From a virus, in IMG/VR virus record IMGVR_UViG_3300015171_000012, positions 1 to 39,886 of that record: a stretch of DNA of 39,886 nt; one strand, written 5' to 3'. This document shows, piece by piece, positions 7,234 to 15,951 of the stretch. The notes beneath the pieces are model-generated. The model searched no databases. It saw nothing but the letters and a program-made list of their open reading frames with translations, and was not told the DNA's origin. The number at the start of each line of letters is the position of its first letter. The first letter of the stretch is position 1. The position numbers were made by a program, and so were the translations under genes.

Positions 7234-8553
7234 ATGAGTCAGCCACGTGGTTTTGGTCTAAACGGTAAATCCCTCTACACTAACATTTGTCTACCCCAAG
7301 AAGTTAACTGTAACTTCGTTGTAGATTCGCAAAATGGTAACGGTTTAGGCATTCGCTCTCTTAAGAGCAACGGATATGTTGCTAACGTATTCATGAATAC
7401 CTCCGCAGCTCCTGCTGGAAGTCCCGCAATGGGCGCAGCTCGTGCATTCGCAATCTTAGGCGCTTCCGCTGTAACCAACACCGGTAACAGCGTACTTACT
7501 GGTAACCTTGGCGTTAGCCCTGGTGTGGCCATCACTGGTTTTCCTCCTGGTACCTTTAGCGGTACTGAGCATATTACTGATGTTCTTGCGGCCCAAGCTC
7601 AAGCGGCTGCTCTAGTTTCTTACAACGATCTTCACTCTCGCGCATCTTCTGTTATCGCTACGGAATTAGGCGGTCAGAGTTTGACGGCTGGTGTTTATAG
7701 CTCTGCTGGCGGTACTTTCACTGGTACTGGCGGTCTTACGCTTACACTTACTGGTACGGCTACTGATATTTTCGTATTCCAAACCGCTACAACCCTTACA
7801 ACGGGCGTTGGAGCCGGTGGTAACTTCGTAATCACCCTCGCTGGTGGTGCATTAGCTTCAAACGTATATTGGGCAGTAGGATCTAGCGCAACGATCAACA
7901 GCGCAGCATCTTCTGCTGGTTCTGTGTTTAAGGGTAACGTAATTGCACAATCTAGCATTACGGCTACACAGGTTGGAACAATAGACGGTAGTTTGATCGC
8001 TCTTACTGGCGCGGTGACATTGAGTGCTGCAAACGCTGTTCTTGCTCAGCCTTTCGCTGGAGCTCCTCTTGGTGGAAACCCAAATCCTCTTCCAGGTTAT
8101 GCTTGGATTCAATTAAACAATAACTTCAACAAATACATTGGCGGTTTCTCTGGTTTCGTATCTCCGCTTAACGGTGTATCTGTAACGAGCGTAGTTCTTG
8201 GACAGGCTTATGTGATCGTCTCTCTTGGTACGACCACATTAGCTCAATGGCAGTCTGCTGGTCTCCCTCCTGGATTGGTTCCAGCAGTTGGTCAGAGCTT
8301 CATTGCTAAAGCTTCTCAAGCATTGGGCGGATCTGGCGCAGTTCAGGCTCCAATCGTTTCCGGAATTAACTCTCTAGAAGTTATTGGTGATCCTAATCTT
8401 TCGATTAGCAACTCCAACATCGCTAAAAATAACGGCGCATGGCTTCTTGTTCAGTTCTTGTCTAACGGTGTTCTACAAGCACCCAAAGACGGTTCTGTAT
8501 GCGGAATGCAAATGATCTTTGACGGATCTAGCGTTAGCATAGACGGCCTTTGA
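7234..8553 (+). CDS. Capsid-associated protein with an inserted ice-binding (DUF3494) domain
   Basis: 439 residues. Residues 1-66 and about 280-439 look like one virion protein (NCNFVVDSQNGNGLGIRSL...; PGYAWIQLNNNFNKYIGG). Between them, about 70-270, lies a full DUF3494 ice-binding-like beta-solenoid: FAILGASAVTNTG, GNLGVSPG, TGFPPGTFSG, AAQAQAAALVSYNDL, ELGGQSLTAGVYS, FQTATTLTT, VYWAVGSSATI, and GSLIALTGAVTL. The domain borders carry similar APxGxP motifs. It follows the coat gene, and an AAGGAA ribosome site precedes the ATG. Host DUF3494 proteins bind ice or act as adhesins; here a virion-surface role is inferred. Confidence 0.85.
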   Translation: MSQPRGFGLNGKSLYTNICLPQEVNCNFVVDSQNGNGLGIRSLKSNGYVANVFMNTSAAPAGSPAMGAARAFAILGASAVTNTGNSVLTGNLGVSPGVAITGFPPGTFSGTEHITDVLAAQAQAAALVSYNDLHSRASSVIATELGGQSLTAGVYSSAGGTFTGTGGLTLTLTGTATDIFVFQTATTLTTGVGAGGNFVITLAGGALASNVYWAVGSSATINSAASSAGSVFKGNVIAQSSITATQVGTIDGSLIALTGAVTLSAANAVLAQPFAGAPLGGNPNPLPGYAWIQLNNNFNKYIGGFSGFVSPLNGVSVTSVVLGQAYVIVSLGTTTLAQWQSAGLPPGLVPAVGQSFIAKASQALGGSGAVQAPIVSGINSLEVIGDPNLSISNSNIAKNNGAWLLVQFLSNGVLQAPKDGSVCGMQMIFDGSSVSIDGL

Positions 8554-9041
8554 TGCATAGCATGATTACAAAATCATGCACAAGATGTCTTGAGAATAAG
8601 CCCCTAACTGAATTCTGGAAACACCCAGGAGCTAGAATGGGGCTTACTCCACGCTGCAAGCCGTGCCATAGAATTACTGCCAAAGAATGGAGAGATAAAA
8701 ATCCAGAAAAGTTGGCAATAAAACAGGCTAAAAATGCAGAGTATGAAAGAAATCATCCAGCCGAGGCGTTTAATAGAAGACTTAAATATACTCATGGAAT
8801 AGATAAAAAAGAGTGGGATTCTATGTATTCTTCACAAAATGGTTGCTGCGCGATATGCGAAAGACACAGCAGTGAGCTGTCTAGGGTTCTTCAGGTCGAC
8901 CATAACCATGCTACTGGGGAGATTAGAGGCCTACTCTGTACCAAATGCAACACAAGGCTAGCAGCAGTTGAGGATGAAAAGTTCTCAAAAAGGGCCATAA
9001 TTTATTTAAATAAAGTTAGATTAAGATTGGTTGGTGCGTAA
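8553..9041 (+). CDS. Endonuclease VII-like HNH nuclease (free-standing)
   Basis: 162 residues from the ATG overlapping the upstream TGA (TTTGATG). N-terminal zinc finger CTRC (about residue 9) and CKPC (about 35), then the nuclease core CCAIC (about 96), QVDHNHATGE (about 111) and RGLLCTKCN (about 123). It is paralogous to the nucleases at 1431 and 5338 but diverged outside the motifs. It is wedged between two virion genes with overlaps at both ends, typical of a free-standing homing nuclease that replaced an intergenic junction. Confidence 0.87.
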   Translation: MHSMITKSCTRCLENKPLTEFWKHPGARMGLTPRCKPCHRITAKEWRDKNPEKLAIKQAKNAEYERNHPAEAFNRRLKYTHGIDKKEWDSMYSSQNGCCAICERHSSELSRVLQVDHNHATGEIRGLLCTKCNTRLAAVEDEKFSKRAIIYLNKVRLRLVGA

Positions 9042-10093
9042 TGGCTATACCAGCAGTCCCAACTAATCTAGCCGCCGAGCAATCGGACGGAAACATACTA
9101 TTGTCTTGGACTCCCTCGGTAGGTGCGTTGAATTATCAGATTCAGCGCTCTACTGATGGGGTTAACTTTTCAAATCTAATTCTAGTTGGTATTGTAAATC
9201 AGTATGTAGATCCATTGCCTGGAATTGGGATTATGTACTACTACCAGATAGCCGCACAGAACGGATCTGGGACTAGTGCTTATGGAAATATAGCGCAGAT
9301 TGTAGCGGCACCCCCGTCAGAAATGTCTCTTTTTGAGATGCGCTTAAGGGCTCAAGAAACAGCAGACAGGGTAAACTCTCAGTTTGTAATCCAATCGGAA
9401 TGGAATTCCTTTTTAAGGCTTGCGATGTACGAGCTTTATGATTTACTAATTACAGTCTATGAAGATCTATTCGCGAGCTCGTTTGTGTTCATTAATACCA
9501 ACGGAACCACTCAGAACTACGCTATTCCTGATGGCGTTACCAATTATTTGGGCGGTAGTTACGGTGGATTATCTGGTGCTCCAGCACTTGCCTTTTACAA
9601 ACTTGCGGGGATGGATCTTGGAATCAACACTTCGAATAATGCGTGGGTTACACTACTAAAATTCGATTTCATTGAGCGCAATAAATATGTTTATCCGAAC
9701 AGCACCTCTACCATTTATGGTGTTTATAATATGCGTTATCGCCTTATGGGCAATTTCGTCAATATCATCCCGACTCCAGCGGGCAATCAACAGATTAGAA
9801 TGTGGTACTCACCCAAACTCCCTGCTTTGCTTAAGGACACTGATCTAACTACGCTTGGATATTCTGGGTGGCTTAGGTACCCGATTGTAAGAGCCGCAAA
9901 GTACGCTCTAGACAAAGAAGAGGGCACAGACACCACTAAGCTTGATCAGGAGATTCTATTCCTTAAAGCGCGTATAGAGCAGTCTGCAACTAACAGAGAC
10001 AATGCAATGCCAGATACAATATCCGCTACCAGACAAGACTCTACATATGGCGGAAATGGTTTCGCCGGCGGCGGATCTTCAGCGGGATGGTGA
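9041..10093 (+). CDS. Head-tail adaptor-like protein with N-terminal fibronectin type III domain
   Basis: 350 residues. Residues about 3-90 form a fibronectin type III fold (PTNLAAEQSDGNILLSWTPS, YQIQRSTDG, YYYQIAAQNGSGTSAYG). The remainder is a helical/beta domain beginning EMSLFEMRLRAQETADR with LRLAMYELYDLL and a late helix with ATNRDNAMP, the pattern of podovirus head-completion/adaptor proteins that join portal and tail. The start overlaps the nuclease stop (TAATGG). The FN3 fusion probably adds a surface carbohydrate- or protein-binding module; that is inference. Confidence 0.7.
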   Translation: MAIPAVPTNLAAEQSDGNILLSWTPSVGALNYQIQRSTDGVNFSNLILVGIVNQYVDPLPGIGIMYYYQIAAQNGSGTSAYGNIAQIVAAPPSEMSLFEMRLRAQETADRVNSQFVIQSEWNSFLRLAMYELYDLLITVYEDLFASSFVFINTNGTTQNYAIPDGVTNYLGGSYGGLSGAPALAFYKLAGMDLGINTSNNAWVTLLKFDFIERNKYVYPNSTSTIYGVYNMRYRLMGNFVNIIPTPAGNQQIRMWYSPKLPALLKDTDLTTLGYSGWLRYPIVRAAKYALDKEEGTDTTKLDQEILFLKARIEQSATNRDNAMPDTISATRQDSTYGGNGFAGGGSSAGW

Positions 10094-10386
10094 TGCTTAC
10101 CAAATTCAATAACGTAGACAGAAGCCTTTCAATGCTCCAAACATCTTGGGCGTCAGAGATTGATCCGTTTCTTGCTCGTCCCACCAATCAAATGAATGTC
10201 ATTCCAAATGTTCAACTTGCTATAGGGAATAATGTCATTAATCATTTATTGGGTCAGGTTATGCAAGGATGGAGCATTTTAGATATTGACGGACCCGCGA
10301 CCATTTATCGCTCTGCTCCTCTCAATAAACTAACGCTTACACTTAACAGCTCTGCTGCTGTCATGATCAAACTAGGGGTATTCTGA
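10087..10386 (+). CDS. Small structural protein (putative)
   Basis: 99 residues (97 if the ATG at 10093, overlapping the previous TGA, is used). Pattern: N-terminal helix, then PNVQLAIGNNVINHLLGQVMQG, an acidic turn, and a C-terminal beta segment LNKLTLTLNSSAAVMIKLGVF. The same architecture recurs in short proteins near tail genes of podoviruses, without a proven role. It overlaps both neighbours, which supports co-translation in the tail block. Confidence 0.65.
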   Translation: MVMLTKFNNVDRSLSMLQTSWASEIDPFLARPTNQMNVIPNVQLAIGNNVINHLLGQVMQGWSILDIDGPATIYRSAPLNKLTLTLNSSAAVMIKLGVF

Positions 10387-11525
10387 TGAGCACTTATTTA
10401 ACTCCAAACATGAATTTAAATGTCCCCATTGTAGGCGTTGAGCCTGGACCAGCGTGGGCATCAGATATTAATAATTGCTTTGGGTCTGTTATCGGCGGTG
10501 GAATTGATTCCCACGACCATTCTCCTGGTAAGGGCGTACAGATTACCCCTGCTGGATTGAATATCAGTTCAGATCTTAATTTCCTGGTTAATAATGCCAC
10601 AGGACTTCGCTCTGCAAGACTAAGCCCCGGAACGGTAAACGGTGCTTCTGACTTAAATGCAATTTATGTAAATAACGCCGGAGATCTATTTTATATTAAT
10701 GGTTCTGGAAGCCAGGTTAGATTAACCAACGGCGGATCAATAGCCGGTACAGCCGGTTCTATTACTGGACTTCCTTCTGGTACTGCATCCGCTGCGTATC
10801 TTTCTGGTCCTGGAACGTTTCAATTTCAATCTGCCACAAATACACCGGCAAATCTTGATGCAGCCTCTATTATTTTAAGAAACCAAACCGTAAGCTCTCA
10901 TAGTCTTACTCTTCAGGCCCCAGCCGCAATGGCTTCTGATTACTCTATTGTTCTCCCCGCGCTTCCAGGCGTTACGAATATTCTAACAATGGACACATCG
11001 GGAAACATTGTAGCCGGACTTAATGTAGACAACGCTTCTCTTCAGAATTCCGGAACAGTACTTTCTATTAAGGCAGGAGGCGTAACAAAGCCGATGCTTG
11101 CTGCCTTGGGGCAACAGATAAGCGCAAGCTCTGGAGCATTCTCTGTTTCTGGAGTTACTCCTACAGTTGTAACAAACCTATCTGTTACAATTACAACAAG
11201 CGGTAGGCCGGTTTGGATTGGGTTGATTCCAGATGGAACAAACAACCAATCTTATTTTGGATGTGGAAATCTTTCTTCTCCTAAAGTAATCGCAGCAACA
11301 TTACAGATACTTAATGGGGCAAGCATCATAGGCCTTCCTACAGTAGCGACAGGACAGGCATTTGGTACTCCTGCGGTATCTGGATCTTTTGTGCCAGTTG
11401 GTTCTGTATTCACAATAGACGTGCCAGCTGCAGGAACATACACATATAGCATTAAAGCATATGCCGATTCAGCCGGTAGCTCGGCATCGGTTAATTACGC
11501 TAAGTTAATAGCCTACGAGCTTTAA
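10386..11525 (+). CDS. Tail fibre-like protein
   Basis: 379 residues. The N-terminus has IDSHDHSPGKGVQITPAGL (about residues 38-58), a motif of phage tail-fibre and collar proteins. It is followed by repeated beta-helix or coiled stretches rich in Gly/Ser/Ala/Asn and a C-terminal beta-sandwich (VTITTSGRPVWIGLIPDG ... AGTYTYSIKAYA), like the terminal knob of fibres. It probably forms a trimeric fibre or spike attached near the adaptor. The receptor is unknown. No hydrolase motif is seen. Confidence 0.7.
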   Translation: MSTYLTPNMNLNVPIVGVEPGPAWASDINNCFGSVIGGGIDSHDHSPGKGVQITPAGLNISSDLNFLVNNATGLRSARLSPGTVNGASDLNAIYVNNAGDLFYINGSGSQVRLTNGGSIAGTAGSITGLPSGTASAAYLSGPGTFQFQSATNTPANLDAASIILRNQTVSSHSLTLQAPAAMASDYSIVLPALPGVTNILTMDTSGNIVAGLNVDNASLQNSGTVLSIKAGGVTKPMLAALGQQISASSGAFSVSGVTPTVVTNLSVTITTSGRPVWIGLIPDGTNNQSYFGCGNLSSPKVIAATLQILNGASIIGLPTVATGQAFGTPAVSGSFVPVGSVFTIDVPAAGTYTYSIKAYADSAGSSASVNYAKLIAYEL

Positions 11526-14500
11526 ATGATCAGAAAGCAGAATATACCAATTTCCATGGGTCAGGGGTTAGATCAGAAGTCTGATCCTAAGCAAATTGCT
11601 ATTGGTAAGTATTCTATTCTTCAAAATACAGTTTTTGATAAGTCTGGACTATTACAGAAGAGAAATGGGTACGGCTATCTACCAGACCTTCCAGATACTA
11701 GTTCAAAGTATTTGACAACATTCAATGGTGACTTGACTGCTATAGGCACTAATTTAAAGGCTCTAGCTGCAGGGTCAAATCGTTGGGTTACCAAGGGCAA
11801 TATTCAGCCAGTTGATTTAGAGACTCTTCCACTTATCCGCTCGAACCTAAATCAGTCTCAATGTGATGCGGCTGTAAGTTCAAACAGCCTTGTATGCACT
11901 GTATACACGGATGTAGGCGGAACCATTTCGCCGCAGTACAAGTATGCTGTAGCTGATTCTGTTACAGGGCAGAATATCATAGCGCCCACTGTTTTAACTG
12001 CCACCGGAAGTCCAAGAGTGTTCGTATTGGGCAACTTCTTTGTAATCGTATACACGAATGGAACTTCGTTAAACTTTATAGCAATAAGTTTATTTAACCT
12101 TTCTGTGACATCTCCCTCGACGATATCAAGCTCTTATACTCCCGCTTCGACTGTGGCGTTTGATGGATTCGTAGTAAACGGAGAGCTTTATGTAGCATGG
12201 AATGGGTCTGATGGTGGTGGCGCGATACGCATGACCAGGATCGACGCTACGCTGACCCAGTACAATACAATAGTTGTAACGGGTCATTCTGCCACGATAT
12301 TAAGCGTTTGCGCTGATATTCAAAATTCTATAATTTATGTTTCCTATTACAATTCAGGGACAAGCACTGGTTATGTTTTCGCAGTCAATACAACTCTTGG
12401 AGTAGTTCTAGCCAATACTCAAATAATTGCCGCTGAAACGGTACTTAATATAACCGCGTCTGCACAAAGTGGTGTATGTACAGTGTTTTATGAAGTGCAA
12501 AACGCTTATGGTTATGACGGAGCCATTCCTACTAATTACATTAAAGCGAGGACTGTAACTCAAGCCGGAGTTCTGGGAGCGGCATATATTGTAATTAGGT
12601 CTCTTGGGCTAGGGTCTAAATCATTCATTATTGGTAGTGCTATCTATGTTCTTGGTGCGTACAGTTCAGCATATCAGCCTTCTTATTTTGTTATCAATGG
12701 ATCACTTAGTACTTCCGCGTATCCTGTTGTAATAGCTAAATTGGCCTACTCAAATGGTGGCGGATATTTAACGCTTGGACTACCCGGAATTTCTCTTAAT
12801 GGAACAACGGCTAGTTCAGCGTATTTAGTTAAGGATTTGATTGAGGCTACTAATAAAACTCAGGGAGCTACAAATACCGCCCCTGTATATAGTCAGACAG
12901 GCATAAATCTAGCCTCATTTGATTTAACCACGGTAGGATTAAACACCTCTGAAATTGGCGGAAACCTTAACCTTAGTGGCGGATATCTTTGGGCGTATGA
13001 CGGGTATTCTCTTACAGAGCAAGGTTTCCATTTGTGGCCTGATTCTGTAGAGGCCGCTTTCCTTGATCAAGCAGGAGGCATGTCTGCGCAGCAGTATTAT
13101 TATGTAGCGGTTTATGAGTGGTCAGACAATCAAGGAAATGTATTTAGAAGCGCACCTTCAATTCCAGTGAATGCGAATAATACCCATGGAAACGCCAGAT
13201 ATGACATATTTGTGCCCACGTTAAGGGTTACATCTAAGATTGCAAATCCCGCTAAAATCTCTATTTATAGGTGGTCAACAGCGCAACCAATTTACTATCA
13301 AATTACATCAATTACTTCCCCGATATTAAATGACCCAACTATCGACTATATAACTTATGTTGATTCAGTGGCAGATTCTTCTATAGCTGGGAATAATATC
13401 CTATATACTACTGGTGGTGTTGTGGAAAACATCGGTCCCCCAGCGACAAGCGCTATGACCCTCTATAAATCAAGATTGTTCCTTGTAGACTCAGAAGATA
13501 GAAACCTGTTGTGGTTCTCCAAACAAGTAATTGAGAACACCCCAGTAGAGATGAGCGACCTATTCACCATATACGTCGCACCAACGACCTCAGCTGCCTT
13601 TAATACTGGTCCTATAACGGCTTTATCGGCTTTGGATGATAAATTAATTATCTTCAAAAATGACGCAATCTACTATATAACCGGCACCGGACCAGACAAC
13701 ACGGGGGCCAACAATGATTTCAGTGATCCTATTTTTATTACTAGTACTGTTGGGTGTGCCAACCAGAATTCTGTTGCTTTTATACCTAGCGGGTTGCTTT
13801 TTCAATCTGATAAAGGGATATGGCTTTTGGGTCGCGACCTGTCTACTAGTTATATCGGTGCTCCTGTAGAGGATTTCAATTCCTTTAAAGTAAGCTCCGC
13901 AGTAAACATACCGGCGACAAACCAAGCTAGATTAACTTTATCTAATGGCGTAACCTTAATGTATGACTACTACTTCAATCAGTGGGGTACATTTGTAAAT
14001 GTTCCTGCTGTGTCGAGTTGTATCTACCAAGGTCTACACACTTACATTAATTCTTTTGGAAAGACTTACCAGGAGACGCCTGGGAAGTATATTGATGGAT
14101 CTAGTCCTGTCCTTATTGGTTTGACTACTGGTTGGATCAATCCTGCGGGCTTGCAGGGATACATTCGTTCGTACTTCTTTTACATACTTGGGCAATACTT
14201 TACACCCCATAAATTACAGGTTTCTGTAGCATATGATTATAATTCTTCTCCTAGTCAGACTGATTTAATAGGACCAGATAACTTCTCCCCTAACTATGGC
14301 GGGGATTCTCCTTATGGTGCTGGTTCTCCTTATGGTGGACCTGGAGATTTAGAACAATGGCGTATTTTCCTTCAAAGACAGCGTTGTCTGGCATTTCAAA
14401 TAAGCATCAATGAAATCTATGATGCTTCGTTCAATGTTCCAGCGGGGCAGGGGCTTACCATATCGGGATTAAACCTTGTTGTTGGTATAAAATCCGGCTG

Positions 14501-14534
14501 GAATACAATATCCGCGGCAAATTCCGTAGGGTAA
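11526..14534 (+). CDS. Large tail nozzle/tubular-type protein
   Basis: 1002 residues, starting one base after the previous stop. The N-terminus MIRKQNIPISMGQGLDQKSDPKQIAIGKY with LLQKRNGYGYLPD is characteristic of podovirus tail nozzle or stabiliser proteins, in which each chain forms a large beta-propeller body. Long alternating beta segments and a late TLMYDYYFNQWGTF (about residue 810) followed by GSPYGGPGDLEQWR support this. It likely forms the hexameric lower part of the tail tube that channels DNA. Membrane segments are absent. Confidence 0.75.
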   Translation: MIRKQNIPISMGQGLDQKSDPKQIAIGKYSILQNTVFDKSGLLQKRNGYGYLPDLPDTSSKYLTTFNGDLTAIGTNLKALAAGSNRWVTKGNIQPVDLETLPLIRSNLNQSQCDAAVSSNSLVCTVYTDVGGTISPQYKYAVADSVTGQNIIAPTVLTATGSPRVFVLGNFFVIVYTNGTSLNFIAISLFNLSVTSPSTISSSYTPASTVAFDGFVVNGELYVAWNGSDGGGAIRMTRIDATLTQYNTIVVTGHSATILSVCADIQNSIIYVSYYNSGTSTGYVFAVNTTLGVVLANTQIIAAETVLNITASAQSGVCTVFYEVQNAYGYDGAIPTNYIKARTVTQAGVLGAAYIVIRSLGLGSKSFIIGSAIYVLGAYSSAYQPSYFVINGSLSTSAYPVVIAKLAYSNGGGYLTLGLPGISLNGTTASSAYLVKDLIEATNKTQGATNTAPVYSQTGINLASFDLTTVGLNTSEIGGNLNLSGGYLWAYDGYSLTEQGFHLWPDSVEAAFLDQAGGMSAQQYYYVAVYEWSDNQGNVFRSAPSIPVNANNTHGNARYDIFVPTLRVTSKIANPAKISIYRWSTAQPIYYQITSITSPILNDPTIDYITYVDSVADSSIAGNNILYTTGGVVENIGPPATSAMTLYKSRLFLVDSEDRNLLWFSKQVIENTPVEMSDLFTIYVAPTTSAAFNTGPITALSALDDKLIIFKNDAIYYITGTGPDNTGANNDFSDPIFITSTVGCANQNSVAFIPSGLLFQSDKGIWLLGRDLSTSYIGAPVEDFNSFKVSSAVNIPATNQARLTLSNGVTLMYDYYFNQWGTFVNVPAVSSCIYQGLHTYINSFGKTYQETPGKYIDGSSPVLIGLTTGWINPAGLQGYIRSYFFYILGQYFTPHKLQVSVAYDYNSSPSQTDLIGPDNFSPNYGGDSPYGAGSPYGGPGDLEQWRIFLQRQRCLAFQISINEIYDASFNVPAGQGLTISGLNLVVGIKSGWNTISAANSVG

Positions 14535-14577
14535 GCAGCAAAAGTCTACTCATAGAGGCAGCTTAACGCGCTCTATG
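14533..14577 (+). promoter_or_regulatory. Late-unit motif AAGCAGCA (copy 2) plus leader hairpin
   Basis: AAGCAGCA at 14533-14540 overlapping the TAA stop of the nozzle gene, six bases, then TACTCAT at 14547. A perfect 7-bp stem CATAGAG (14551-14557) with CTCTATG (14571-14577) follows, and GGAG right after it is the ribosome site of the next gene. Same layout as the other late-unit copies. Confidence 0.55.
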
Positions 14578-14584
14578 GAGAATT

Positions 14585-14911
14585 ATGCACAAATTGGCGG
14601 CATATCTTAAGGAACGCGAAGGCGTTGATTCTATCATAGCCCCAGAGGGGTTTGCCTCTTATCTTATAAACGGCGATGAGTGTTACATTAAAGACATTTG
14701 GGTTGAGCCGGACTTTAGAAATACCAAATTCGCATCTACTATTGCCAACGATATTGCAGATATTGCAAGGGCTTCTGGTTGCAAATATCTAACTGGTACA
14801 GTTTCAACTACCGCACATAATCCAACTGCATCGGCTAAAGTTCTCCTTGCTTATGGATTTAATATATTCGAAGCCATTCAGCATGGAATAATCTTTCGGA
14901 AGGACCTGTAA
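14585..14911 (+). CDS. GNAT-like acetyltransferase (small)
   Basis: 108 residues. The GNAT core is visible: YIKDIWVEPDFRNTKFASTIANDIADIA (beta4, then the acetyl-CoA loop in diverged form, N-T-K-F-A in place of R-G-x-G/A, at about residues 35-62) and a late TASAKVLLAYGFNIFEA (about 82-98), the typical alpha4-beta7 with the GF motif. It would transfer acetyl to an unknown amine, possibly a host or phage protein. It is oddly placed inside the tail block, between the nozzle gene and the ejection proteins. Confidence 0.72.
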   Translation: MHKLAAYLKEREGVDSIIAPEGFASYLINGDECYIKDIWVEPDFRNTKFASTIANDIADIARASGCKYLTGTVSTTAHNPTASAKVLLAYGFNIFEAIQHGIIFRKDL

Positions 14912-15951
14912 TGGGAGCTATTGGCGGATTACTTGGTCTTAATGGTGGATTTCAGGGATCTGGTGCACAAACCCCACAACAGGCCAACATAGTTCAGCCA
15001 ACTAACGCGGGTCAAATCGGACAGGCATATTCCGGCGCTCAAGGCAGCCTACAGCAACAACAAGCACTTTTACAGGCATTGCAGGGTCAAAATGGTATCG
15101 GCAATCAAAACCAGGTTTATGGTCAACTTCAAGGTGTAGCTAATGGAACTGGCCCCAATCCAGCCCAAAATATGCTCAATCAAGCCACTGGTCAAAACGT
15201 GGCAAATCAAGCCGCACTAATGGCTGGACAACGCGGAGCGGGATCTAACGTAGGAATGATTGCTCGCCAAGCCGGTCAACAAGGCGCCGCAACTCAACAA
15301 CAAGCTGCAGGGCAAGCCGCTACATTACAGGCAAATCAATCCCTTAATGCTCTTGGTGCCGCAGGGAATATGGCCAATAATCAGGTCGCTAATCAAATCG
15401 GGGCAGTGGGCGCAAATACCAATGCAAACCTTGCCGAACAGGCTAATTTATTGGGGGCTCAAGGTCAGGCTAATGCCGCCGCTGTCGGATCTCAACAAAG
15501 TGTAAATCAGGGGAACACTGCTTTAGCTACGGGAATAATGGGACAACAAACTGGCATTATCGGTGGACTCTCGAAGGGAGCTTCTGCTGGCTCTATCCCG
15601 CTTCAACAGGCCCATGGTGGATTAATCGAAGGCGGCCCAGTTAGCTCTTGGGGTAAAAAGATGGCCCAGGGAGGTCCCGTGAACGTCGTATTGAGTCCGG
15701 GAGAGCTTGCATTAGATCCAGAACAAGCTAGAGAAGTGGCCGTAGACAAATCTAAAGCCCCTCAAATTATGGGTCAAGCTAAAGTAGTCCCGGGTCAAGC
15801 CAAGGTTAAGGGAGATTCACTTAAAAATGACATAGTTCCAGATAAACTGCGCCCCGGCAGCGTTGTTGTTCCTCGCAGTAAGGCTGGTATACCAGAAGAC
15901 GCCGCTAAATTCATTGAAGCCGCTTTAGCTAAAAAGGGCAAAAAGAAATGA
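14911..15951 (+). CDS. Internal virion / ejection protein 1 (Gln/Gly/Ala-rich)
   Basis: 346 residues. Residues 1-230 are dominated by Gln, Ala, Gly and Asn in short repeats (QQAAGQAATLQANQ and similar), predicted helical. The C-terminal third has HGGLIEGGPVSSWGKK, VVLSPGELALDPEQAREVA and a basic end KKGKKK. Low-complexity, alpha-helical proteins of this kind in the slot after the tail nozzle are typical of the first ejection protein of podoviruses. The GTA ATG start overlaps the acetyltransferase stop. Confidence 0.65.
   Translation: MGAIGGLLGLNGGFQGSGAQTPQQANIVQPTNAGQIGQAYSGAQGSLQQQQALLQALQGQNGIGNQNQVYGQLQGVANGTGPNPAQNMLNQATGQNVANQAALMAGQRGAGSNVGMIARQAGQQGAATQQQAAGQAATLQANQSLNALGAAGNMANNQVANQIGAVGANTNANLAEQANLLGAQGQANAAAVGSQQSVNQGNTALATGIMGQQTGIIGGLSKGASAGSIPLQQAHGGLIEGGPVSSWGKKMAQGGPVNVVLSPGELALDPEQAREVAVDKSKAPQIMGQAKVVPGQAKVKGDSLKNDIVPDKLRPGSVVVPRSKAGIPEDAAKFIEAALAKKGKKK

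Noticed and set aside
7275-8112. Minus-strand frames opposite the ice-binding-domain gene
   Set aside because: Mirror images of a repetitive Gly/Thr/Ala-rich coding sequence; no start signals.
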